Shown: piece by piece, positions 1-10,900 of the stretch
Position numbering within the stretch: position 1 is the first letter of the stretch
How the letters are laid out: each line of letters begins with the position of its first letter
Made by a program: the position numbers and the translations under genes
Notes under the pieces: model-generated
What the model saw: the letters and a program-made list of their open reading frames with translations, nothing else
What the model was told of the DNA's origin: nothing
The model's database searches: none
NCBI GenBank assembly: GCA_021432635.1
Contig: MU270023.1
Span: 372,001-436,000 of the forward strand
Length of the DNA: 64,000 nucleotides
Direction: 5' to 3'
Origin: Thozetella sp. PMI_491
Lineage: Eukaryota; Ascomycota; Sordariomycetes; Chaetosphaeriales; Chaetosphaeriaceae

Positions 1-1551
1 GTCAACATGTTCAACATTGGATCCATCATCTCCTTCTTCCTCACCCCCTATGTCGCCGATAACTACGGCCGTAAGACCGCTATTATCATCGGATGCGCCT
101 TCATGATTCTCGGTGGATGCCTCACGGCGTTTTGCAATGGTTACGGAAGTAAGTTCTGGCCTTTGGGAGAGAGCCCCCTTGCGAGAGGCCGCACAAAGCT
201 AACCTGCGTCTCCCAGTGTACCTCGGCGGCCGGTTCGTCTTGGGTTTCGGCAATTCGCTGGCCCAGATGTCTTCGCCCCTTCTGTTGACTGAAATCTGCC
301 ACCCTCAGCATCGTGGTCCCGTCACGGCTATCTACAACTGCCTGTGGAACGCGGGTGCGCTGCTCGTGTCCTGCATCGGCTGGGGAACCTCCAACATCCA
401 GAGCGAGTGGTCGTGGCGGTCCATTACCTTCATCCAGATCGTTCCTTCGCTGATCCAGATCATCTTCATCTGGTGGATCCCCGAGTCGCCTCGCTACCTC
501 GCCAACAAGGACCGGCACGAGGAGGCGCTGGCCATGCTTGCCAAGTGGCACGCCGGTGGCAACGACCAGGACCCTACGGTGCAGTTCGAGTATCAGGAAA
601 TCAAGGCGACTATCGAGATGGAGAAGCGTGCCGACGCCACTACCAGCTACGCCGACTTTGTGAAGACCAAGGGGAACCGATGGAGGCTGGCTATCATCAT
701 CTCCCTTGGAGTGATTTCCCAGTGTGAGTATTCCCCGAGTGGAAGGGGTGAGGAAACTCGGGCTGACCTCCGTGTGCGTTTTTAGACTCCGGCAATGCGC
801 TCTTCTCCAACTACATGAACAGCATCTATATCGGTGCCGGCATTACGGACGATAACAAGAAGCTGGGTCTGTCGACCGGCAAGACCATTCTCGATCTCAT
901 CGTCACCATCAGCGCTGCCCTGAGCGTCGATAAGATCGGCCGCCGACCTCTATTCCTCACCTCATCCTTCGGCATGGTGGCTGCGTTCATCTGCTGGACC
1001 ATCACGGGTGCCGTATACGAGAACTCGGGCGAGTCCAACTCGGGTGCCGGCTACGCCCAGCTCGTCTTCATCTGGATCTTCGGCGTTTTCTACGACATTG
1101 GCTTCTCTGGCCTGCTCGTCGCCTACGCTCTCGAGATTCTGCCCTTCCACCTCCGCGCCAAGGGAATGATGATCATGAACATCACCGTCCAGGCCATCCT
1201 GGCTCTCGGAAAGTACGTCGCCCGCTCTACCTTCTCCCTTAGTAACCCCCAGACTGCGTTGCTAACCCGTGTGCCCACAGCCAAACCAACAAGCTTGCCT
1301 GGGACAACCTCCCGCACCACTGGCATTTCATGCTGTTCTACACCATCTGGGACCTCTGCGAGTTGGTGTTCGTGTGGTTCTTCTACGTCGAGACCAAGGG
1401 CCCGACGCTGGAGGAGATTTCGCGCATCTTCGACGGCGACGATGCCATCGCTCACATCGACCTCCACCAAGTCGAGAAGGAGATCCACACCGCCGAGCAC
1501 GAGGACCACGCCGTCGAGCGGGCCATGGCTACCGAGAAGACCGGCGTCTAG
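1..1551 (+). CDS. MFS sugar transporter, lactose-permease-like (5' end missing)
   Basis: Sugar porter of the major facilitator superfamily, expected in the plasma membrane and importing a mono- or disaccharide with protons. The reading frame is already open at base 1, so the N-terminus and first helices lie outside the window. Exons by splice phase are 1-148, 217-723, 786-1212 and 1281-1551, giving about 450 residues. Visible family signatures are the loop D-N-Y-G-R-K after the second helix, P-E-S-P-R-Y at the end of helix 6, D-K-I-G-R-R in the second half and E-T-K-G-P-T-L-E-E at the end of helix 12. The C-terminal tail is short and acidic. The tail wording (E-I-S-R-I-F-D-G) resembles fungal LAC12-type lactose/cellodextrin permeases, but the substrate cannot be read from sequence. 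Confidence 0.88.
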
Positions 1552-2572
1552 ACGCTCGCGCAGGCTCTGCGCGAGGGGCGGCCCGGTGCCGAGCGAATTG
1601 GGAACCTTATTCCGTAGGCTTGCATCGCATGCAGCGGACCTGGTGCAGAAATATTGGCATTTTCGAGTGTAGCTCAGTTGATAATCACCTTGATACCATG
1701 GAATAAAAATTCCTTCCGATTTTCTCTTCAAATGCGTATCCCTAGCGTGACTCGTTGGGGTTCGTTGTCTCATTGCTAGGGAGCGTTCGCAAATGTGAGC
1801 TCAATACCCCTTACTCAGCAGCCGAGAAACTTCGCGGGAGTCGAATGGATAAAAGAAATTGCAGTGAAATGGCGGTGCAAAGAACAAGCAGAAACAAACT
1901 TCAGTCCTAGCCTTTCTAATTTGACGAATTACGGAATACCTTTGGGACAGTAGCAGTAGTAGTAGAAGGTTACTTGGCTCTCAAGCTTGCAAGGTCTGTA
2001 TAGGCGAGTTGTCACAATCAGGGATAAGCAGGAACAGACTCAAGAGCTGATAATGAAGCGCTATATCTTCGAGATCAATTAACATATCAATCAGCCAAGT
2101 ACGGATTAGTGATGTTGCAATAAGATTTATGCAGCTAATATTCAGATGGATCGTGTGTATAAATGGGTAAAATTAGAGGAAAATACTTGATGATTTTAGT
2201 GGATGCAACTGGGTTTGCGGCCTCTTCTTATACGTTTGTTTGATCATTCCATGACTGCCCGTGGTCCACTGATGATCTGCTCTGCTTATAAATTTTTCTA
2301 AGTAAATACTCATTAGGGATGATGGACAAGAAGGATCAGAAGGACCTCGTTGAGCAAGATACGAAGTTGGTTTTGCAAGCATTGCCAGAGATATATGTCG
2401 ACGTGAGGAGAACTCTCGCTAATTAGGACTATCGCCTGATACGGAAGGTATACTTGGCGTCGGAGTTTATGACAAACCCCCGCGATCGATCAGGGGATAG
2501 TTCTAAGCACAAGAGGCAATTCTAACCACTTCGGATTCCGTGGGTGGAAGAAGGGAGATTATAACAGAACAG
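1552..2572. other. Intergenic, nothing recognised
   Basis: About 1 kb of comparatively AT-rich sequence downstream of the transporter and downstream of the next minus-strand gene. Only short, unconvincing open frames and a small AGT trinucleotide run near 1952-1964 are present. Confidence 0.6.
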
Positions 2573-3573
2573 CTACCATCCAGTGTCCAACTGCTCATGC
2601 TTTGCGTCTGTGAGCCTTAATTCTTTCACAAATCTGTGGCACATCCTCTCTAGTAAACCTGTTAGACCAAGCGGTTTTGGACCGCCGCTAAACTGGACCA
2701 TAGCAAGCACACCTTGCAAATGCTTCCGAGCAATGCCCTGTTCACCAGAATTCACCTGGAAGACAGTACATCAGCTGCCCGTTCCGGAACATAAGGCGGC
2801 GCATGCAAACCATGCTGAGAGTAATCTGACTTCATCTATCGCAAGTGCTAATGCCTTGGCGACACTCATGATGTTGACGTAAGACGGTTTGCTCTCAATG
2901 TCCAAGCGCAACGAACGCAGGCCTATCTGCTTATATCGCAGAGCCATTTGCGTGTATAATGGGTCGTCGGGTCTGCCCAGTATAATGTAGCGACATGTAC
3001 TGAGGAGAATGGCAACAGTCATGAAGATGTCGTCAGTAATGGCGAGACCGACCCATTCTCGGAGAAGCTGGCTCCGGTCATCTCCGTTGTAATCGAACAA
3101 ACCGCAGCGTCCAATGGAGTATGGCACAACAACCTGGACATCTACAATCAAATCAGGCATGTTGGAACGGAGAGGATAGGTCGTATGGTTGGGAAGGTTG
3201 GGGGAAACAAGGAAATCTGTGCCCAAATTACAAAGAGAGAAACAAGGCCTGAATAGTCAGGCAAAGCATCTATAGACATACAGTGATCCAGAAGGAAGTA
3301 TTCCTTAGAAGATAGCGGTCTTGCCAAGGACGAAAATGGATCCTTGCTGGTAGCGAACCTCTGGATTGGAGGGCTTGAGAGAACTGCCTCGGAGGCCGCC
3401 ATATCCTGCTCCGTCCCGACATTGATTAGTTCATCTTGGTGTCTTTGGGCTCGTAAGCGTCGTTTCTTAGCATGTACATGGCGCATGACATGTGAATGGT
3501 TCAACTTTCGAGACTCAGAGGAAACGTGCCCCGTCGGCTTCGAGACATTAACGAATTGAAACTGGCGGGTCAT
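2573..3573 (-). CDS. Fungal_trans-like (tachykinin/C6-type) protein without zinc cluster, short
   Basis: Resembles the large fungal family annotated as fungal-specific transcription factor or 'tachykinin family' proteins. These start with a short F-V-N-V motif followed by a basic S-H-V-M-R-x-V-H segment, and then have a Fungal_trans-like helical region. Both parts are visible: F-V-N-V-S near residue 9, S-H-V-M-R-H-V-H near residue 29 followed by K-K-R-R, and R-E-W-V-G-L-A-I-T plus L-L-S-T-C-R-Y-I in exon 2. Exons are 3573-3282, 3141-2831 and 2755-2573, all phase-consistent, giving about 262 residues. I take ATG at 3573, because the longer open frame upstream begins at a TTG. The protein stops soon after the L-E-R-M-C-H segment, well short of the 400-500 residues usual for the family, so it is either truncated or misses a last exon. 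Confidence 0.6.
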
Positions 3574-3867
3574 GGTCAAACATTTACTTTCAAATCACTA
3601 GTGTGAAACTCTTATGATAGTTGCACATTCTGGTGCATTGCGGTCGAGGTTAAAAAGGAGGGTGCTAACGAGAGGTTAGGAAAGGAGGGTGGGGGGTTGA
3701 GGTCTGCGTAGATTTGTCAGAAGCGGACCTTGCCAAGCATTATGACTTCCTAATTAGGACGTACCGAGAATGCAGATCTAGCGGAGTATTGAACTAATGA
3801 AGGCGGAGAAAACAATGTTAAGGAGGATAAAGTAAATGAGGGATTACAGCGAAGGACACGATATTCT

Positions 3868-4972
3868 CTATTCATAGATCTTATAATCCAGATACACTGA
3901 ACCGCGCTGCTCGGACTGGTTGCTCTTGGTCACACGCCTCCCTAACCTCGGTGGGCCAAGCCTCAGAATAGTCAACTTCGGTGCCGCCGTCACGAATCGC
4001 TCGACTGACTTGATCACCTCAACCTCGTTGCGGAGTCGTAGGTAGATGGGTCGGGCCATCAATGATACCTGGAGCGTCCCCAGAGACGGCAGCCGGCGGC
4101 AGATTGTGTTGAGGCGGGAGAGGTCTTCTTCCCACGCTCTCTGCATCCAGTCGGAACCGAGTATTGTGCCATCTCCCGGATCGACCCCCGCCGCCTCTGG
4201 GTCTCGCTCTTTGTAGAGGGATGGCCAGGGATACATTACTACCTGGACGTGGATGACCGGAGCCGGGCTGTGCGCAAGCGAGCATGCCAGTCCCGCAAAC
4301 GCATCCAGGTCGTCCAAGTCGTCAAAACAAAAGGTCCATAGGGGTAGCAGCTCGGAGTATCTAAACATGTCAGGTCATTCCCGGACAGACCAGCTGCCGC
4401 CTGGGGGTCGAGACATACACTTTAGCACAGGTTCGCATCAAAGAGAGCGAATCTTGGTGCGGATTGATCTTGTTGACCGTCACTTTGCCCCAAAACCCGG
4501 CGGCTGTAGACACGCAGCAACCTGAGGGCCAGAGCGTATAGGACATGTCTGTGGGCGGCTTTGTGCACGGGAAATTCTCCACGCAGCCTGAGTTCAGTGC
4601 ATTTTCATCTTGGTCGAGAGCCTTGTCTTGCTGATGTGTGGTCCTGGTGCCGCGGCCTGCACCGTCTTTCGCATCCACAACGCGCACCCAAAGCTGGCGC
4701 TCACTCTGGAGAACTAGGCAATAGATCTGTTGTCGGATCTCAATAGGAAGACGACCGAAGAAAGGGGATTCCCGCTGGTCATGGCACCCTGCCGGATCGA
4801 GCAAGTGTTGGGCTTTGAATATCCTGTCGGTACTGGCTTGACATGACCCCGCCTTCGCGCCCCATGAGCCGCTCTGTTGTCTTTGGTTCGACTGGAGCAG
4901 CTCGGGGTGCTCTTTGGTCTGGCCAGACAATTGAGAGAGCAACCGGCCGCAGCTACGTCGAAGATCAATCAT
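3868..4972 (-). CDS. DUF7730 / F-box-like fungal protein
   Basis: Member of the very abundant fungal family whose domain begins S-P-F-F-x-R-L-P-x-E-I-R-x-x-I-Y. Here this is S-P-F-F-G-R-L-P-I-E-I-R-Q-Q-I-Y at about residues 70-85, and it is usually annotated DUF7730 or 2EXR/F-box-like. Two exons, 4972-4419 and 4360-3868, join in phase across a 58-bp intron (GTATGT..TTTAG) and give about 348 residues. The segment after L-M-R-T-C-A-K-V normally runs E-A-x-x-L-L-Y-x-x-N-T-F. It is absent here, and the chain jumps straight to Y-S-E-L-L-P-L-W. That suggests a small deletion or a mis-drawn junction. No catalytic residues are known for the family and its role is unknown. Confidence 0.72.
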
Positions 4973-5829
4973 GATTGGCTTTATCCAGGGTCATATGTTG
5001 TAGATCTGTAAATATTTCCTTGAACAAGGGCGTATGCGAGTGGACACCACTTATAGGATAGCCTCGATAGGCAGAGATATACCGGCGTCGTAAGCCATCA
5101 GAAGCTGAATGACTGCCTATCGGGTCTATGGGGAAAGCCCGCAGGCCGCAAAGCAAGCCGACGCCACTTAGGCAACAGGAACATGTCCTCGCGCAGTGCA
5201 CGCTACAACTGCTAGAAACAAAATTGTCTGGCCTGCGGACGAAATTCTATGTAAATAGAAATATCCCGATAAATGGAAAAATGTACAGGGGTAATTAAAA
5301 CCACTCGTGGTACGAGGTGACTGACGTGGTGTTGGGTTGGTCTTGTCACCTTTGCCACTCATTCTAAGCCGCACTTGACGCCGGTAGACACTCCACATGG
5401 TGAAATGGCCGATATCTTTTACCCCTCCATCCTGAAGCTAGGTACCTACCTACCTAAAGTGCTTTCTTGTTCTAGCGTTCTGCATCTGGCAATTAACGCG
5501 ACTGCCTGCTTGCGGAACCTGTCTCGCAAGGCAGCTAGCTGTGCTTGGGTACATCTGGATTGAAGAGGATTTACTACGAATAGCAATCCAACCGGTTTTG
5601 GTGAAACCTAGCTATGATCTAGCATTGGGAGAGCGCAAGGTTGACAGCGACTTGGACCACTATAGTCTCAGCTCTTTCCTTAGGCCTACCGAAGTCAGGT
5701 CACATGACAAGTGGCCCCTCTAAGTAACTCCAAACCCACACCGTCACTTACCTCAAACCCCCATAATTTGCCTTTTCGCATCTCGCCCACCAGACTTCTC
5801 TCCTCAGTCCATCCCACCTGACGCCCGCG
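4973..5829. other. Intergenic between divergent genes
   Basis: Promoter space shared by the minus-strand DUF7730 gene and the plus-strand RIC8 gene. It contains AT-rich patches and short ORFs without recognisable similarity. No clear TATA box was found close to either start. Confidence 0.5.
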
Positions 5830-7375
5830 ATGGCCCAGATAAAAGCAGTGTTCGAGGGTCTTGCAGCCCACGGCGGGACCACAGAGTCGGAGAAACAAGG
5901 CAAGTGAGTAACTTTTACTACCACAATCAAGGACATGCATTAACGGCCTTGAAGCCCGTGAGAACCTCCTCCAAAAATTGTACGGGCTCATCGTCGCCTC
6001 AAATGGCAATGGTCTCGACTCTTCTATTGGAAGTTCCGGCATGGGAACGCTCTGGGCGTGTGCCTTCTGCGACACCTCTCCAGACGCTCACCAACTAGCC
6101 CTGCGGTGCTTGACCAACATCATGGTGCTCTCCGGGCCGATGAGGAAGGTGTTGCTTGAGCAGCAGTACCCCAGTAAATTGGTAGAGCTCTTGAAGGCAC
6201 GTATTGTGTACCACTAATCCGACTCTCGAAGTTTTTTTTTCTCAGTACTGACATTCTAGTAGGACTACGAAGCCGGTGATGCCTGGGATGCATTTGTGGC
6301 TGCCAGGATGCTTCTCCGGTGCGCGGGTGATAAGGACCTAGATCTTGTACCCTACTTTGAGTCTACTCGGTTACCTGAGGTTCTTAATGCGGTGAGTATA
6401 CCGTGATAGTTCTCGCCCCATCTCATTTCTAGAAGTCTGTCATTGGCTAATGGCTGTTTGTTTAAGGGCATCTCCCATTGGGCACAGAATGTCGGGTCAT
6501 TATCCCCGGAGTCTCTGCAAGCTGCTGACGAGAAACTGAGGCTCCTCTCGACTATCTTGACTCGTTATCCAACTCAAGCCCACCTATTTCTCAAATCCCT
6601 CGACGCGATCCTCGCGTTGCTTGACAAGACTACCATCTCATCGCCGCCTCTGCAGTCGCCCCTAGATTCGGTCATCAACTGCCTCGTCACTCTTCCCTTT
6701 GTTGCCGAGTATCATGCTGGGCGGCTTCCGTGGCCACCGCTAGATGACGCGAAGTTGGTCCAAGCCCTCGACGCGGCGCTTCGCGCGTACAAGCAAGAAG
6801 AGCTAGAGACCTCTCTCCCACCTCTTTTAGCGCTCCTCGCGGCGATCGCTCAAGACGGCCCTGAAGACGTCATCACCCGGCTCCAGGCAAGGCTATTGCC
6901 CTCTGAAGAGGATCGCTCGGAGCGGTTGGGAGCAGGGACCTCGTTGCCGCACAGGCTGGTGAGGTTAGCTACAGGTGCCGTCACACCGCAGCTCAAGAGT
7001 TCCTTGACTGTTCTCCTGCTGGCGCTGTCGAACAACGATTCTGAGCAGCTGGTACGAAATGTGGGATACGGCTGCGCTTCCGGCTTGCTCTTCTCCATGG
7101 GCTTACCGGTTCCGCCTGCCGACGGAGCGGAAGGCTCGAATGCCGGGGCCGGGCTGGACGTCAACCCCATTACCGGTCAGCTTCGTGACAAAGAGCAGCA
7201 AGCGGATGACTTGCCGGAGATGACGCAGGAAGAGAAGGAACGGGAGGCTGAGAGGCTATTCGTTCTGTTCGAGCGCCTGAGGCGCACCGGGGTAATGAAT
7301 GTCGAGAACCCAGTGAGGGAGGCCATGGAATCAGGACGCGTGCAAGAGCTAGGCGATGACGAAGACAGCGATTAA
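5830..7375 (+). CDS. ric8: RIC8 (synembryn), G-alpha chaperone and guanine-nucleotide exchange factor
   Basis: RIC8 is a cytosolic armadillo-like protein that folds heterotrimeric G-alpha subunits and stimulates their GDP/GTP exchange. In Neurospora it is required for growth and development. The C-terminal signature is clear: L-D-V-N-P-I-T-G near 7158, M-T-Q-E-E-K-E-R-E-A-E-R-L-F near 7221, and a final acidic D-D-E-D-S-D. Exons proposed: 5830-5899, 5955-6205, 6263-6391 and 6467-7375, giving about 452 residues, normal for the family. Intron 1 has no usable GT donor. The frame is kept by a GC donor (AAG|GCAAGT) with the acceptor at 5953-5954. A GT..AG alternative there would be only 28 bp. Intron 2 can use GTGTAC at 6206. 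The N-terminal 25 residues are the least certain part. Confidence 0.85.
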
Positions 7376-7945
7376 GATGCTGGTACCCATTTCAAAGAGT
7401 GCAGCCTACAATATGACCAATGCTAGCCTGTATGCCCAATTCTTACCCTAGAGCCTGGAGTATTCAAGGACTGGCCCTTAAGAGGTAATAGCCAGCGACT
7501 CCCTCCACACAAAAAGCCACCTTTGTAGTAATCTTATACTCTTGTCATTACAGGGTTACAGTTCATAGAACGGTGTTAAACCGAAATTCATGGGAAGCCA
7601 AGATGTGCATTGTCCGTGTTCCTCGGCTGAGCTACGCCCAATGATGCTTACCGCTTTTTGCGCTACATGTTCGCCTCACCTTTGGAGGCCGCCTCGGCCA
7701 CAGCCTGTAGCGGAGCGACTAACATATTGAGCCAGCTATGAAATGGCGTGTCTGAGTGCCTGAAAGCCTTGCGAGAGCACAGCCCCCCGCCCCGTACGCT
7801 CTGGCAGCTTGTCGGCGGCTTGAAGTTAGACCGAATCGGAACCTGCGGTTCTAGAGCGTCATTCCTCTCCCAACACCGGGATATATCGTTTCTGTTCCTT
7901 GAAATCCAGAACATCTCAATTTTTCATTTCTGCCTACGCCTGATT
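7376..7945. other. Convergent 3' spacer
   Basis: 570 bp between the ends of RIC8 (plus) and the NLR gene (minus). It presumably holds both 3' UTRs. No further gene is seen. Confidence 0.6.
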
Positions 7946-10900
7946 CTATTTGTGGAAAACGGGAAACCAAAACAGAGATATTAGTGTACAAACAGCCGAG
8001 AATGGAACAGAAGCATTTTGCAGATCCGCGGTGTTGTACCAGCAATACAGCCAGAGAAGCCAGATGGCGAATGGTCCGGCGAGAATGAGGACATGGTAAG
8101 TCACAACGCGAGCTAGGCTGATCCTCTCGACGGCCAAAAGGCCCCACAAAGTTTCGCGGCGGTCGAAGTCCTTCTGTTCGAGCGCCCGGTTTCGTTTCGG
8201 TATTCTGTCGATAGCCCCGATAGGGCTCGTAGACTGCGCACACTTCCTGTGGCAGCGGATCAGCGGGATCGTGTGCGAATGCTGCGCACCCCCGCGATAG
8301 CAGTGGTAAAAATTGTTCCAGAACTCGTGTTCGCCGATGGGAGGCATTGGGCGCGGCGGCTTCTTGTAGTCGTAGTCTGGATGGGTTTCCTCTGGGAACT
8401 GTGGCCGTTCCATGCCCCCTGGCTCAAACATCTTCTCTCGAATGGGTACAATCTATGGGATTTTGAGCGAAGGCGGGGAAATAGAGATAGGGCGCATTCT
8501 TACATGAACAAAGAGGCAGTGGCTATAAACCATGTAGCTAAGCATTCTACGCCATATGCCGCGAATTCGAAGGTATGACTCTTTTAAGCTCGCGTAAAAT
8601 TCGTCGTCGCTCAGTAGCGACGCCGATATCTCTGCCACTTCGTGATCATGGTCGCCCTTCTTCACGGTCAAGAAGATGATAGTGTTCTTGGCCGAAATTG
8701 CTTTGGTAACCGCCGATAGATGACCACCAGAGGCTGTTTGTGCCGTGCCACCAGATTCTCCAGACGGCACCTGGCTTGATGTCTTGCTATGTGACTCGCC
8801 GCGCCTGGCTGTTGTGTTCTGTTCTTTTGTTGGGGAAGCCTGGGATTGTTGCTGTGCGGTTTGCTCAGAGGCTGCTGCTGACTTCGCTTGGTACTTCTCG
8901 ACTAAGGACTGGAAGCGCTCTAACAGTCCCGCAGGGATCCATTCGCGGCGTGTCATGCCACAATGCTTATCCGTATCAGCAGTGCATAAGTTCAACTTGA
9001 GGACTAACTTACGCAGAGCCAAGAAACGACGTGATTGCCTCCACCGTAGCAGTGCCTTGGAGGGTCCAGGAACGGCCACCAAGTCCATTCCGCCGAGGTG
9101 GCATTCTCGATCTCTAACTTCCACTTATCTAACTTTTGGGGCTTCGAGCTGATCAAGATGGAGTTGATATCGGCTCCATCAAGAGCCACCCCGAGGCTAT
9201 ACAACCTATCTTCCAGGAATGAACCTCGCGTACCCGCGGCAGACGCATACTGTCGGATCAGCACCTGCCACTCAGACCGAAAGGTGGGATATATGAATTC
9301 ATATAAATCCTCGCGGAATTTCTCCAAGGCATTGCTGTTCAGTATAAAGTATTTGACCGCATCGAATGTCGCAAGTGCCAGCTGGTCGTCATCAACATCG
9401 GGCTCTGTCTCTTCGTCTGGAAACTGCTCCTCTACAGGGACCTGCTCATCGCCCTCGGGGTGCATATCAAGATCCCTAGGGTAAGGAAGATGTATAGAAT
9501 CATGCTTAAGAGATCTTAGGTAACTCCCTACCGTCTCTTCCACCGGCCTGACGTCTTTGGGTAGTACGATGTGACCTTCCTTCGGACTGGAATGGCGGAT
9601 GACTTCGCGAGCGATTTGCTTCCGGCGGTTTTTGAGATAGATCGCAGAGACAGTGACTTCTTTCTCCTCAGCCTCGGCCGCCAATTCCTCTGCAAACCAG
9701 GTCAAAAGACGGCCCAAATTTCGCTCCAAGCGTTCCTCGACCTCCTGAGTCGTCTTCAAAATCTCTTTGCAGAGACCGCCAACTTTCGGGTCTTCGATGA
9801 GGAACTGCGCCCAGGCCCGCGAGCCGCTTATCAAGAGCTCGGGAGTTGTTTGAGAGCTGGCCAAATCGCCTTTAACGCTAGCCAAAGACGGGGCCAGTGA
9901 AAATGTGCTTGGTTCGCTCAGAGAGTCGTCAAGAATTATACTGTCGCCATCACTTATCAAATAAGGGCTCCTTGGCGCGTTTCGGCCAATGGCATTTCGT
10001 AACAGGACAACCGATTCTCCTCCAGCAGCGGATTGCTTAGATTCTGGGCCATCTTTTATCTCAGCCTCGGATAAGACATGCCGTTCTGCCGCCAGGTGTT
10101 CGTATTTTGAAACTGCGAAACGCATAGAGTCTATCTGAGTCGCAATACTCACTTTGTCAAGGACTTCGTTTGGGCAATCAACAAGTTGTCGAGATAATGA
10201 ACTGCTAAGCACTGAAACATGGTCGAGCAGTTGTCGAGATTCCACAGAGAGCCCATCTTCGTAACAATAGCTTTGCTGGGTCAGTGCCTAGTGACTTAAA
10301 GACATATAAAAGCTAGGGGGAACTTACTGTCCAGCACTTAAGAGCAGGCCTGCAAGGGCAAGGCGTGCATCAAAAACTTCCCGACTAAAGCTACCTTTTT
10401 TGAAGTTTAGTTGCTTCGATGCGTGCTGAAGCGACACCACATGTGGGAGCAATGGTTGATACGCGGGCCTCGATGATGACGTGGGGTTGGAGCTGGCGTG
10501 TGATTCTGATTCATAGGGCCAGGCGCTGCGCAAGAGTTTTAGAGCTGATGAAAATGCCCAGAAGAACTCCTCCTCGTTCATTTTTGAACGGACAAGATCT
10601 TGGACGATCCGATGTATGACGATGTTGTTGGCTGCAACATCCCTCTTGATAAGGGACATCCGCATGAGCTCAGACCTAGCCTCGAAATAAGCGGCGTGAC
10701 TGAGAGAGTACCTTGGAACCAACTTCATCCCATGATCCTTAAAAATTGTTTCAGGGATGTTGTCTGGATTGAACATGGAAATAATGTTGAGCAGCGGTCG
10801 GCTTTGCAAGGCCTCGATGTTCAAGGCCGACCAGAGGTTGTGCTCATATGGCGCTCTGCCGCCCCGTATATCTGTTCGCAAGATATTTATTCGTCCCTCA

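Noticed and set aside
6197-6262. Second GC-AG intron in RIC8
   Set aside because: A GT donor at 6206 gives an in-frame intron that adds only three residues, so a GC donor is not needed here.
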